Source: Oscheius sp. JU75 (taxonomy: Eukaryota > Nematoda > Chromadorea > Rhabditida > Rhabditidae). From it: DNA of 64,000 nucleotides. A program made the translations under genes and the position numbers. A model generated the notes under the pieces. It was not told the DNA's origin. It searched no databases and saw only the letters and a program-made list of their open reading frames with translations. How positions within the stretch are numbered: the stretch's first letter is position 1; each line of letters begins with the position of its first letter. The DNA lies in NCBI GenBank assembly GCA_037178855.1, contig JASJZC010000003.1, positions 62,001 to 126,000 on the forward strand, written 5' to 3'. This document shows positions 1 through 11,076 of this stretch, piece by piece.

Positions 1-171
1 TCGCTGGGAAAGACGTATTCCGTTGTATTCTCGATCCAAGAAAATGATGGTTTGCAAAATGCTGACCCTACAAAAGTTTCAGACTCAAATCACACCCTGA
101 ATATCGTGGATTTTGAGCTCGCCGAGAAGAATTTAAAAATTAAGATCGAGGATGCCTATACTTCCGTATGA
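1..171 (+). CDS. 3' end of an upstream NYN-domain gene copy (partial)
   Basis: The reading frame is open from the window edge to TGA at 169-171. It encodes the last 56 or so residues of the protein described at 626-5821. Positions 1-700 match 5651-6350 base for base as far as I compared, apart from a G/A change at 657/6307 and a break in similarity near 6340. This is therefore the tail of a third, upstream tandem copy whose body lies outside the window. The tail is charged and ends in a Glu/Lys-rich stretch; I see no motif in it. Confidence 0.75.
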   Translation, partial: SLGKTYSVVFSIQENDGLQNADPTKVSDSNHTLNIVDFELAEKNLKIKIEDAYTSV

Positions 172-625
172 GCTCTTCTACGAGTCCTAGATGCACAAGA
201 TTTAAAATCGAATTACTTTTCGTTTTTTTTCATTCCAGTCTTGCTAAGCTTGTATTTTCGTTCTGTCCCGCTCTTTTTATTTCTAAAACGTGGCTACTAG
301 CAGCCTTTACCAGAAGCAAACAACAAACTCTGAAAAATAACGTAAACGAAGACTGTACGCTGATAAAAGGAGTCTCAAAAATGCTAAACTTGAATTCTTG
401 CCCTCTCAGCAGTCCCACCACGTAAGCATTTCGAGACACTGTAGTTATTTTTTCTAACAAAGCATTTTTTCGCTTTTGTTGTAACATTTTTTCCTAATTG
501 AAGCATTGATTCTGTCCAGTATAAATATATTTTGAGTCCTTCTGTTTGTTTTAAAGCTTGTGTTTCGTTGGAAAACGATGGAAATTCTCATTGTCGCGTT
601 ATTGTTTAGAAGAGTTGTTTCAGTC
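172..625 (+). promoter_or_regulatory. Intergenic/promoter block between tandem NYN copies
   Basis: AT-rich spacer between the stop of the upstream copy and the start of the complete copy. It holds a TATA-like TATAAATA at about 520-527 and ends in TTGTTTCAG at 615-623, a splice-acceptor-like sequence 2 nt before the ATG at 626. The block is repeated almost identically at 5822-6275 and again, more diverged, at about 6341-6647. I see no convincing small gene in it; the 85-residue open frames on both strands do not look like protein. Confidence 0.5.
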
Positions 626-3600
626 ATGCAAAACGATTCTGCAAGAGGATCCGGAAGGTCGCCGTCGCCAATTCAGGAGCCTAGAGGTCTCAGCCATCTG
701 GATGCTAACATTACTTCCTTGTAACTCGTTTTCTTCCTATAATAGTTTGCGTTTCAGTAGTATTCACCCGGATCCGATTAGTCAGCAGCCCGTCATTCCC
801 GTCCACAACCCGATGCGCAACCAAATGGTTAGTTTCATTTTCTACCAAATAACAAATACGAGGGTGGGAAAGTCGTAACATTCGTTATATTGGTACAGCA
901 TCTCATGGGAATACAGACGGCGCTAAAAACCTTAAGGCATCGCGTTGGACAATTGTTCGATTCTCTCATTCCTGCAGGGGACAATCCGTCTCGAGCACTC
1001 ACTCGCAGCCACATGGCATGATTTGGGCGTCGCCACTTTTTCAAACCGGGCGCAAATGCCGCTCGTTTCCTTCAGGACAGTATCCTACAGAAATCCTGGT
1101 TTAAACCGGTTTTGGCACAGAATATCGTATTCCCTACATTAATCTAAAAAGCGACTGGAGAACTAATTTTAAATTCCCGCCCTCAAAATAGGAAATTTGC
1201 GGCTCCCGTCTTACCTACGGAATCACAATTCAAGCCGAGATGCCGAACAGTCTGAAAGCAGGAGATGAGCCAGAAGAAGATTACGAAGAGGAGGGTGACA
1301 TGAATGAATTGGAGGGAGAAGAGACGAGGGAGTATCCCGTACGTCAATTCACTCACCTGCCGCACATTTTCCGAGCCGAAGGAGAGTCCACTTCGGTATG
1401 TTTTTCTAAAAACGTCGCAAGCAATCATGTCATTTTCAGGAGGAAGAAGAGACGCAGCCTTTCCACGACACCAAATTCAGAAATCTGATTGGTCACTACA
1501 ACAAGACGATGGGGCCGGCAGTCAAGTACTTTCGAAATGGACGTCCGCCAATTATTCCCCCGGTGGTGGCCAAGAAACAAGCCAGGGCTAATCGACTCCG
1601 TGAACATCAAATCCTTGACGTTAGTTAGATTTTCTACGTGGGACTATGTACTAACCAAATATTGTCTGTGAACCATGCTAAGGTGGGGGTTTTGAGAAGA
1701 TATCGGGAGATATCACAGTAAGGTCTTCTTACTGGACTACTGAAGAACAACCGAAGAACTAGAACAGCATGTCCTGAAACCGTCCTCGAAGAAATATCAT
1801 TCTCTTCTAGGAGCCGTGATCTTCTATAAATACAAGAATACTTGTATTTTGAAGTGGACCTAACTGAGAATCTTTTCAGCCAAAAGATTCATGAAAAATC
1901 TCTCTGGACTTTTTTTTATTGCGTTTACATCTTTTTTCAGATAAGAGCTCCAAACTAAAGAACCAAGTTCTAATCTTGATCTAACATAAGTAATAAAGAG
2001 CTTAGTTAGCAACCTTGGATCATTGGTTAGAAGTATTTTGAAGATTCTAAACAAAGCTATATTAGCAGATCGAACCATATGATCATACTGAGGTCTGAAC
2101 GATAAGGAACTATCAATACGTATTCCTAAGTCACGTCTCTACTCTGGATGAGAAAACCATTGACATGATACAGATGCTTGAGGTTTTTAGAACCCAGATG
2201 CAAAATGAATGTCTTGTTTTCAGCAATATTCAGTTTTAACTTACTAAAGAACAACATTATGCGGACCTTTGTAGTAATGAGCTGTACTCCAAACTACTTT
2301 TCTCATCGTATGACATATTAAGTTTAACATCATCCGCAAATTGAGTAAGCTTTACCTCACGTGGTAGGTTTGAGAATCGTATGATGTTTGCTACATAGAG
2401 ATTGAATAGAATAGGACCAATAACACTCCCTTGAGGAACACCGGATTTTATAGAAAGCCAATCACTAAAGGAAGTGTTAAACTTAACACAAAACAAGCGA
2501 TCAGTCAAGAAGGATTTTAGCCAACTGAATAAATTTCCTCTGATTCCATAGGTTTTCAATAATTCAAGGAGAATAGTGTGGTTAACTGTGTCAAAAGCCT
2601 TCATAACATCAAAGTACACCACATCTACTGACTTTTTAGAACTCAGTTCATACTGCCAATCGGCGATATCAGCGCACAACGCATTGTCAATGCCACTCTT
2701 GGCCCTAAACCCAAACTGTTGCCTAGGAATGATATTATTAGCTCTGACCCATTTGTCAATGTGTCTTTTAACTATTTTTTCCATTAACTTACAGGACGTA
2801 GACGTTATAGATATTGGTCTAAAGTCATTTACGTGATTGGCTGAATTGGTTTTAGGAATAGCTGTAACTATTGCTTTTTTCCAAATCAAGGGTACTTGAC
2901 CTAGGCGTAGGGAAAAGTTAAAAATGTGTGCAAGAGGGACTACGAGATTATTTAAACATTTTTTGAATACAATCTGTGGTATTTTATCGGCAGTGACAGA
3001 ACAGCTAGACTTTAGAGATCTACTTTCACCAATAATATCGAAGGGGAAAATAGTGAAAGTAGAAAGAATTTGACCACTGAAGTGGCCAACATTAGTTTCT
3101 GGTGTGCGATCATCACAGAAAACCGACTCAAAATACTGGTTGGCTGGTTTGGTAGCGACATCTGGGTCCCTTGTAGTAGTAGAAGCGTTCTCTTTTGTGA
3201 AGTGATTTTCGGAAGCAACCATAATTGATGGAAACAGAACAAAGATTTTTTGAGTTTACTAGAATATTGGGCATCCTGGGGGTAAAATAAGCCATTTTTC
3301 TGCAAAACTCTCGGTTTAGTAGACCTCGCCAAACAGTAGACTTTTTCTGTGCAAAACGCGTGTCTGCTATATCGAGAGTTGACTGTATGTCCATTGGTAT
3401 GAACAAAGTTCTCTTTGTTTTTGGCATCATATTTTCTAGAGAGTTTCCGGTCCGCTATTCCCCTACTTTTCGAGAGTAGCACGAGCTGGAATGAGGGCGG
3501 AGAAGGAACAACGGGATATCGAAAGGAACAAGAAGCGGGCGAAGATAGGGCAACAGGAGGAGGCAGACTGCCCGAAGGATGGATGTATTGGAGGTCCTTA

Positions 3601-5821
3601 CACCATGAACAATCCTGAGGATCCTCAATCTACGGGAATCGAACCGTAAGATTCCATTGTTTTTATTATGCATACGATCTATTTCAGTGACTGGCCAGGT
3701 GCCCTTAAAACGATACACGACTCTCCGATCTCCTCTCGCGACATTTCTACTTTCATCACTCGGGTAAGGGGGCGCATCTTTTTCCGTTATGAGCAACAAC
3801 ATTTTTTACAGGATGACACGGAGATCTTTTCCAAACTTGACCCAGTCGGCACGGAGCAGATCAGAATTCTAAACGACTTCCTGTTGCAAATGCCCGAAAA
3901 AGTCAAACCGGAAGACTTTTCCTTCGTCGTTGACTATTCGTCTTTCCCGCAGAAGATGTCCAATCGACCTTTGGAGACCACAGGACCATCAAGCGGTTGT
4001 CCGAAAGATTTCCGTCCAATTATTCTCGGTATATTCACTGTCTTTTCCTAAAAGTGTTCCCTCAGATGGATGTGGAGTGGCCTATGCATACGACCGCAAT
4101 TTTGCCCCCAAATGGTACGGAAGAACTGAAAATCTGAATTACCACCCCGACAAGGTACTTCCTGTCTATCCGCTCGTTCTGGCCACGCTACGTCTCACTC
4201 TTCTCGGACACAAGGTCAGATATTTTGTAGTCTCTTCCGATTTTAGACTTCAGGTCCAAATCGTCCTCCCTCATTACTACAAGGTTCCCTATCGTAAGGC
4301 CAGTAAACGACTCAAGGTCGACAATTTGTATGCCTTCAACGTCTGTTCTTGCTTTGTTCGATTGAAATGGTTTAGTTCCAGAAACTCGTCGAGCTAGAAC
4401 TCATCAAATGGCTGGAGCCCCTCGACGAGAACGTCGACTTCATGAGCCTGATCGAGAAACTGGCAACGACGTCGTGTGCCTGCATCATTGGCGACGATCG
4501 AGTGAGATATTCCTACAATTTAGACAAGAGGAACACCTACAACGAGCTGGAAGACTTTTCGCATTATGACATTGGCGAGCATATAGCGGTGCGTAACCTG
4601 TTTTCTATCTCCAACTACTTTTTCAGAATATTGATATTTTGAAATCGGAACGCGTCCAGAATTTTGCCGATCAACGCTATCTCAGTCTCCAGTTCTTCGG
4701 AGACATTAAAGACATGGTTCGTTCTCGTTCAAATGCCTTGAAATTGATCCTTTTCAGGTCATTTATGACAGGTATTATGAATTCGTCGGTGTCGATCGCA
4801 CTGACCACGTCGCGAGGAAGAATAAATATGAGCCGGTCTTGCGGGAAATAACCATGTACTACACTGATGGCCCAGCCGACATCAAGAGAGATGATGAGCA
4901 TCTACGCCGTCTTAAAAACCAGTTGTACGTCTGTGAACAGGTCAAACTAGTTAGTCTCACTTTTGTCTATTCTATTAGCCAAATTAAGGTTCTTGAGCTG
5001 GCCGACCTGTATGTACTGCCCCAGTATGAGCTCCATGCCTGTTTCGTCTTTCTCCGATTCGCTAGCCGACGGGATCTGCAGCTGAATCTTGTCAGTTTTC
5101 ACATTTATTCTATCGAAATAATTTCAGTTAGAGGAGTTCATTGCCAGCCATCTCCCTTTTCCGAAACCCACTGAAGAGGATACGACGACTATCTTCGTCG
5201 AACTGACCATCGAGCCTTCCTGTCTTGTCGACCTGGACTTGGTACGCTATTTTTCTATCTGACCAACATCGTGCTTTAGAATGTCGACGAGGCCATAGAG
5301 GAGAAATCCCAGTTAAACCCTTCACCCCAGACAAGCCCCCCATTAATTGGTTCTAATGTCACAAACCCTTCTACTGAAAATCTTGAAAACGCCGGTATCA
5401 GATTCTCAGTGGATGAACACACAACTTTTAAAGTAATTAAAGGCAAGGACATCAAGTTATCCGAAATAAAAGGAAGACAATATGGACAGGATGAACTGTT
5501 CGGTGAGACAGAAACAGTTAGAAAAAATAAAATCTTTTAGTTGCTGATGTTCTTATTGTGAAATCGTTTGGAAAGAAGTTCCTTGCTCGGGATGGTTCCG
5601 AAGCTAATGGATACCAGTGTCAGGCTCTGATCGACAGCTTGCCAGAGGACTCGCTGGGAAAGACGTATTCCGTTGTATTCTCGATCCAAGAAAATGATGG
5701 TTTGCAAAATGCTGACCCTACAAAAGTTTCAGACTCAAATCACACCCTGAATATCGTGGATTTTGAGCTCGCCGAGAAGAATTTAAAAATTAAGATCGAG
5801 GATGCCTATACTTCCGTATGA
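626..5821 (+). CDS. NYN/PIN-like (Zc3h12a-type) ribonuclease-domain protein, complete copy
   Basis: Eighteen exons join in frame: 626-720, 758-827, 978-1079, 1192-1395, 1440-1619, 3440-3645, 3688-3763, 3812-4028, 4066-4214, 4254-4340, 4382-4501, 4529-4588, 4627-4716, 4758-4940, 4989-5090, 5128-5241, 5280-5502, 5541-5821. They give about 852 residues. An acidic, low-complexity N-terminus is followed by a basic helical stretch near 217-265. At about 378-525 a region resembles the NYN fold of Regnase/Zc3h12a and nematode RDE-8/NYN-1/REGE-1: FRPIILDG (Asp384), a helix then GHKVQIVLPHYY, then a helix, then CIIGDDR (Asp500, Asp501). In that family these acidic residues bind metal for RNA cleavage. 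I see no CCCH zinc finger. The 300-residue C-terminus is unrecognised. Exon 9 could instead end at 4154, which also keeps frame. Intron 5 carries a retrotransposon. Family assignment rests on motif order only. Confidence 0.6.
1627..3410 (-). mobile_element. Insertion carrying a truncated non-LTR retrotransposon (LINE)
   Basis: The other NYN copy has an uninterrupted 38-nt intron here (7501-7538), so the inserted segment can be delimited by comparison. The left flank ends AGTT at 1623-1626 and the right flank resumes with AGTT at 3407-3410, suggesting a 4-bp target duplication. The insert holds a reverse-transcriptase frame on the minus strand. About 170 bp at its right end (3232-3400) looks unrelated to the LINE and finishes in an inverted-repeat-like end reading GAGAGTTGACTGTA, so the insert may be composite. 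Confidence 0.75.
1860..3222 (-). pseudogene. Reverse transcriptase of a CR1/jockey-like LINE, broken
   Basis: A 321-residue frame (3222-2257) shows reverse-transcriptase blocks in order: IPKTNSANHVNDFRPIS, QQFGFRAKSGIDNAL, VYFDVMKAFDTVNH, SGVPQGSVIGPILF and the catalytic FADDVKL. It is interrupted after the thumb. A second frame (2078-1860) continues with ITYVRSRLELGSLVWS, the usual segment downstream of the polymerase. There is no endonuclease domain, so the copy is 5' truncated. It cannot be active. Confidence 0.85.
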
Positions 5822-6647
5822 GCTCTTCTACGAGTCCTAGATGCACAAGATTTAAAATCGAATTACTTTTCGTTTTTTTTCATTCCAGTCTTGCTAAGCT
5901 TGTATTTTCGTTCTGTCCCGCTCTTTTTATTTCTAAAACGTGGCTACTAGCAGCCTTTACCAGAAGCAAACAACAAACTCTGAAAAATAACGTAAACGAA
6001 GACTGTACGCTGATAAAAGGAGTCTCAAAAATGCTAAACTTGAATTCTTGCCCTCTCAGCAGTCCCACCACGTAAGCATTTCGAGACACTGTAGTTATTT
6101 TTTCTAACAAAGCATTTTTTCGCTTTTGTTGTAACATTTTTTCCTAATTGAAGCATTGATTCTGTCCAGTATAAATATATTTTGAGTCCTTCTGTTTGTT
6201 TTAAAGCTTGTGTTTCGTTGGAAAACGATGGAAATTCTCATTGTCGCGTTATTGTTTAGAAGAGTTGTTTCAGTCATGCAAAACGATTCTGCAAGAGGAT
6301 CCGGAAAGTCGCCGTCGCCAATTCAGGAGCCTAGAGGTCTCTTTTTATTTCTAAAACGTGGCTACTAGCAGCCTTTACCAGAAGCAAACAACAAACTCTG
6401 AAAAAAAAACCAAAACGAAGGCTGTACGCTGATAAAAGAAATCTTAATAATGCTAGATTTGAATTCTTGCCTTCCCAGAAGTTCCGCCACGTAAGCATTT
6501 GTAACTTATTTTTTCCTAATTGAAGTATTGATATCAGTTCAGTATGAATGTATTTTGAGTTCTTCTTTTGTTTTAAATCTCGTGTTTCGTTGGAAAACGA
6601 TCGAATTTCTCATTGTTGCGTCATTGTTTTGAAGAGTTGTTTCAGTC
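5822..6647 (+). repeat. Two tandem copies of the NYN promoter block, one with an orphan first exon
   Basis: Positions 5822-6340 repeat 172-690, including a first exon whose ATG lies at 6276 and which is cut at GCCTAGAGGTCT. The sequence then jumps straight back to a second, diverged version of the block starting CTTTTTATTTCTAAAACG at 6341, running to 6647. The orphan first exon at 6276-6340 therefore has no splice donor or downstream exons of its own. Short shared CTCT at the joint is compatible with illegitimate recombination. Confidence 0.7.
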
Positions 6648-9206
6648 ATGCAAAACGATTCTGCAGGAGGATCTGGAAGGTCACCGTCGCCAATTCAGGA
6701 GCCTAGAGGTCTCAGCCATCTGAATGCAAACATTACTTGCTTGTAAGTCATCACTCGTTTTCTTCTTATAATAGTTTGCGTTTCAGCAGTATTCAAACGG
6801 ATCCGATTAGCCAACAGCTCGTCGTTCCCGTCGATAACCCGATGCGCAACCAAGTGGTTTGTTTCATTTTTTTATCAAGAACAAATACGAGGGTGGGGAA
6901 AGACGAAATAGTCGTTTTATTGGTGCAGCATCTCATGGGAATGCAGACGGTGCTGAAATCCCGTTGGACAATCGTTCCATTCTCTCATTTCTGCAGGGAA
7001 CATTCCGTCTCGAGCACTCACTCGCAGCTCGACTGAATCGCGAGCAGCAATGCCAGTACAATTGTGTTCAACAAACAACACGTGCGCCCCCACTTGGTCC
7101 TCGTCTTACCTACGGAACAGCAATTCAAGCCGAGGTGCCGACCAGACTGGAAGCAGGAGATCAGCCAGAAGAAGATTACGAAGAGGAAGGTGACATGGAT
7201 GAATTGGAGGAGGGAGAAGAGCAGACTCCTGGTTTAAACCTGTCGCATATTTTCCGAGCCGAAGGAGAGTCCACTTCTGTATGTTTTCTAAAAACTTCGC
7301 AAGCAATCATGCCATTTTCAGGAGGAAGAAGAAAAGCAGCCCTCCTACGACACCGAATTTAGAAATCTGATTGGTCACTACAACAAGACGATGGGGCCGG
7401 CAGTCAGGTACTTTCGAAATAGACGTTCGCCAATTATTCCCCGGAGGTGGCCAAAAAACAAGCCAAGGCTAATCGACTCCGTGAACATCAAATCCTTGAC
7501 GTTAGTTCTCTTTGGTTTTGGCAAAACATATTTTCTAGAGAGTCTCTGGTCCGCTATTCCCCCACTTTTCGAGAGTAGCACGAGCTGGAATGAGGACGGA
7601 AAAGGAACAGCAGGACATCAAGAGGAACGAGAAGCGGACGAAGATAGGACAACAGGAGGAGGCAGACTGCCCGAAGGATGGATGTTTTGGAGGTTCAGCT
7701 CAGTCTACGGGAATCAACCTGTAAGTTTCTTTGTTTTTATGATGCAAAAGGTCTATTTCAGTGACTGGCCAGGTGCCCTTAAAACGATACACGACTCTCC
7801 GATCTCCTCTCGCGACATTTCTACTTTCATCACTCGGGTAAGGGGGCGCATCTTTTTCCGTTATGAGCAACAACATTTTTTACAGGATGACACGGAGATC
7901 TTTTCCAAACTTGACCCAGTCGGCACGGAGCAGATCAGAATTCTAAACGACTTCCTGTTGCAAATGCCCGAAAAAGTCAAACCGGAAGACTTTTCCTTCG
8001 TCGTTGACTATTCGTCTTTCCCGCAGAAGATGTCCAATCGACCTTTGGAGACCACAGGACCATCAAGCGGTTGTCCGAAAGATTTCCGTCCAATTATTCT
8101 CGGTATATTCACTGTCTTTTCCTAAAAGTGTTCCCTCAGATGGATGTGGAGTGGCCTATGCATACGACCGCAATTTTGCCCCCAAATGGTACGGAAGAAC
8201 TGAAAATCTGAATTACCACCCCGACAAGGTACTTCCTGTCTATCCGCTCGTTCTGGCCACGCTACGTCTCACTCTTCTCGGACACAAGGTCAGATATTTT
8301 GTAGTCTCTTCCGATTTTAGACTTCAGGTCCAAATCGTCCTCCCTCATTACTACAAGGTTCCCTATCGTAAGGCCAGTAAACGACTCAAGGTCGACAATT
8401 TGTATGCCTTCAACGTCTGTTCTTGCTTTGTTCGATTGAAATGGTTTAGTTCCAGAAACTCGTCGAGCTAGAACTCATCAAATGGCTGGAGCCCCTCGAC
8501 GAGAACGTCGACTTCATGAGCCTGATCGAGAAACTGGCAACGACGTCGTGTGCCTGCATCATTGGCGACGATCGAGTGAGATATTCCTACAATTTAGACA
8601 AGAGGAACACCTACAACGAGCTGGAAGACTTTTCGCATTATGACATTGGCGAGCATATAGCGGTGCGTAACCTGTTTTCTATCTCCAACTACTTTTTCAG
8701 AATATTGATATTTTGAAATCGGAACGCGTCCAGAATTTTGCCGATCAACGCTATCTCAGTCTCCAGTTCTTCGGAGACATTAAAGACATGGTTCGTTCTC
8801 GTTCAAATGCCTTGAAATTGATCCTTTTCAGGTCATTTATGACAGGTATTATGAATTCGTCGGTGTCGATCGCACTGACCACGTCGCGAGGAAGAATAAA
8901 TATGAGCCGGTCTTGCGGGAAATAACCATGTACTACACTGATGGCCCAGCCGACATCAAGAGAGATGATGAGCATCTACGCCGTCTTAAAAACCAGTTGT
9001 ACGTCTGTGAACAGGTCAAACTAGTTAGTCTCACTTTTGTCTATTCTATTAGCCAAATTAAGGTTCTTGAGCTGGCCGACCTGTATGTACTGCCCCAGTA
9101 TGAGCTCCATGGAAAGCTCTGGCTAGACAGCATTGATGGCTTGCGTAGAACACTTTTTATCTGCCATTATTTTCCACTACAAAGTCCACATCCGATTCCG
9201 CAGTAG
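6648..9206 (+). pseudogene. Second NYN-domain gene copy, frameshifted and 3'-truncated
   Basis: Exons homologous to the complete copy can be traced at 6648-6742, 6787-6856, 6997-7278, 7322-7500, 7539-7720 and then 7762-9111. In the exon at 7322-7500 a run of five C in the other copy is four C here (near 7440), a -1 shift that throws the downstream NYN region out of frame. Similarity stops abruptly at 9111, inside the exon encoding the residues after YVLPQYELH, and unrelated sequence follows, so the last ~210 residues are missing. Exons 3 and 4 of the other copy form one exon here and their middle differs in sequence. The segment 7762-9111 looks identical to 3688-5037, while the 5' half has clearly diverged. 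Confidence 0.7.
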
Positions 9207-9470
9207 GCCCCCTTTTGAGCAGTTGTATAGTAGGCCGTGGTACAGAATCCATTCCGGATTCATCTTTCACAGTCGGGATTGGTCCTACAAATGTTTGGTG
9301 ATGGTGTTGTCGCCGCTCGCTGGTGGCACGTACGTGTACAGATTTTAGAGCAATGCAAATGCCGTCACCGGTATGATCAGCGATGGTGCCGTAAACTGCA
9401 ACATATCTTACGGCACACATTGTACTCACAGCTGGTCCCAGCTCATAGCTATGATCGGTGGTATCGACTG

Positions 9471-9919
9471 TCAGCTGACTGCTGTGATATCGCAAGCATA
9501 GCCTTCTTGCACACCGTCGCCAGTTCCACATGCAGCTGCTTGGCTGGCGCAAGGACCGATGGACATTGCCCTATTGACACCGCAGTTCCCGTAGACTGGC
9601 TGACTGTCTGGAAAGTTGCTGCACTTCCCACAGGACTTGGCACATTGTTCCGCCATTAGACTAGCATACAGAGTATCGGTGCAGAGTCGGGTGTTCTCGA
9701 CACAGTTGGCGGCCTTGTCCGAACATGGTGGGGTCTAACAGCAGTCGTCGCCGCTTCCGACTGTAGTGATTGCTGGACACTGGCCGCCAATTTTGGCTGA
9801 AATGGGCATCTATGCTTGGATTGGGGAGGGGGAAACACACTTCCGACAACGACCATGCAGCTGGGGCATTGTGCACGAGCTAGAGCTGTCAACGCTAGAA
9901 TGACTAGCCACATTGTCAT
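9471..9919 (-). pseudogene. ShK-domain secreted protein gene with an in-frame stop
   Basis: Exon 1 (9919-9841) starts MTMWLVILALTALARAQC, a clear signal peptide. A 44-nt GT-AG intron leads to exon 2 (9796-9471). In the joined frame the sequence GDDCC is followed by TAG (9737-9735), then TPPCSDKAANC, then a textbook ShK end LYASLMAEQCAKSCGKC, then a second Cys-rich stretch before TGA at 9473-9471. The single stop between two coherent halves suggests a recently inactivated gene; sequencing error or recoding cannot be excluded. Coding-like sequence (SYELGP, MCAVRYVAVYG) persists further to about 9350 in another frame. ShK domains are common in secreted nematode proteins. Confidence 0.55.
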
Positions 9920-10165
9920 GCCGTAATGGTTTTGCACACGTTGCCTCACTGGCTTATCAGGCATCGAGCATACAGTTCCCATAAACATTGAACTCCAATT
10001 TCGATATTAAAGTGTGGGCCGTGCTGCAAAGTCAAATTTCTAGATTGATACGAACAATTTTGAATCGAGTTGGCCATAAAACGTTGCTATCCCACCTCTC
10101 TCTAGCAAGAAGAGCCTCTTAAATTTTTTTACCAAAAGCATGGGCAATTTCGAACCAAACGTCAC

Positions 10166-10500
10166 GCTCTTGTTCTCCTACTCGCCTGTCTGGGACACTT
10201 CTGTTCGGCCAAAATCAACAAGAAGGATCTAAACTGTACATTTGTCCAGTCTGGGGTGTCCGCATACAGTGTGAATGCCACTTTTTGCACCAATGTTATA
10301 TCGGATGAAGTGTGTCTGGAAAGCCTTCGGTGTCCCCAAAGTTGCAGCCTATGGCAACGAGGCAAGACCTGTTGGGTGCTGGTCCTCCGATCACATTCGA
10401 TCCATGGCCCAAGGCTGTAGCTGTCGGTAACTGTGCAAAATATTGTGGATATTGCTGTGAGATCAAAGCCTACACTACCTGCTCAAACAATAAGGCTTAG
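10166..10500 (+). CDS. Small secreted cysteine-rich (ShK-like) protein, start not found
   Basis: A frame beginning with a hydrophobic signal-like stretch ALVLLLACLGHFCSA continues through a Cys-rich segment to 10370. A 50-nt intron (10371-10420, GT-AG) then joins it to VGNCAKYCGYC and a short tail, with TAG at 10498-10500. The spacing of the last cysteines is that of an ShK-type domain. No in-frame ATG lies upstream before a stop near 10110, and the ATG at 10140 is in another frame. An upstream coding exon is missing, or the gene is degraded. It lies tail-away from the minus-strand ShK pseudogene, so the pair may be old local duplicates. Confidence 0.45.
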
Positions 10501-10546
10501 GCAATAAGCTACCGTTTTGGGATCAAAGATGCGTCTTTCGATTTTA

Positions 10547-10600
10547 CGATGCTCTGCAAAGTTGTAGATCTCAAAAAGTTGTACAACTTCGCAGAACATC
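10547..10600. repeat. Dispersed palindrome family, copy 1
   Basis: Inverted-repeat unit of the form GATGCTCTGCAAAGTTGTAG, a short centre, then CAACTTCGCAGAACATC. Other copies are given at their own positions. Confidence 0.7.
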
Positions 10601-11007
10601 AAAAAATTAAAAAATGTCGTCATCCCTCCAAAAAGTGCAGTTTTATGTGTGAAGAATCCCGGACTGGCTAGGGCGCGCTGAATATCGGGCCGGAACGAAT
10701 CGGACCGCTCTCATCCGGTCCGCGCGGGTAGGTATGCTTCAGCAATTCAGACGTTTTTATAAGATCAGGCGGGCATTTTTGCTAAAAGAATTGCAGAAGC
10801 CTTGGTGCAAAACTATAGGGTTGCTAGACAAAAATACTTAAAATAATTAACAGTAAGTAGCTGCTCGCCTAACCCTAGTATAGATCTCTCTCTCTCTCTC
10901 TCTTTTGAGAATTTTAAGCTGAGCAAGAATATACAATAATATTTAGGGATACCCCTCCTCCGAACGAAGTTACAGAGCTTAAAACTTTTAGGGCAAAAGT
11001 CAGTGTA

Positions 11008-11076
11008 TTGCCATGAGGTGACCTCGCCGCCAGTACGCGCGCCCATGCGTCTCGGGTTCGATTCCGAGCCAAGGCA
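11008..11076 (+). repeat. tRNA-like (SINE-type) fragment
   Basis: Carries GTCTCGGGTTCGATTCCGAG, a B-box with T-arm pairing, but the 5' half does not fold into a matching acceptor stem. I read it as a tRNA-derived repeat remnant, not a working tRNA gene. A similar fragment with CCGGGTTCGATCCC lies at about 11230-11292. Confidence 0.4.

Noticed and set aside
168-425. 85-residue frames on both strands, repeated at 5818-6137
   Set aside because: They repeat only because the promoter block is duplicated; plus frame begins inside the stop region of the NYN gene.
3455-3802. 115-residue minus-strand frame at the edge of the LINE insert
   Set aside because: Antisense to NYN exons 6-7.
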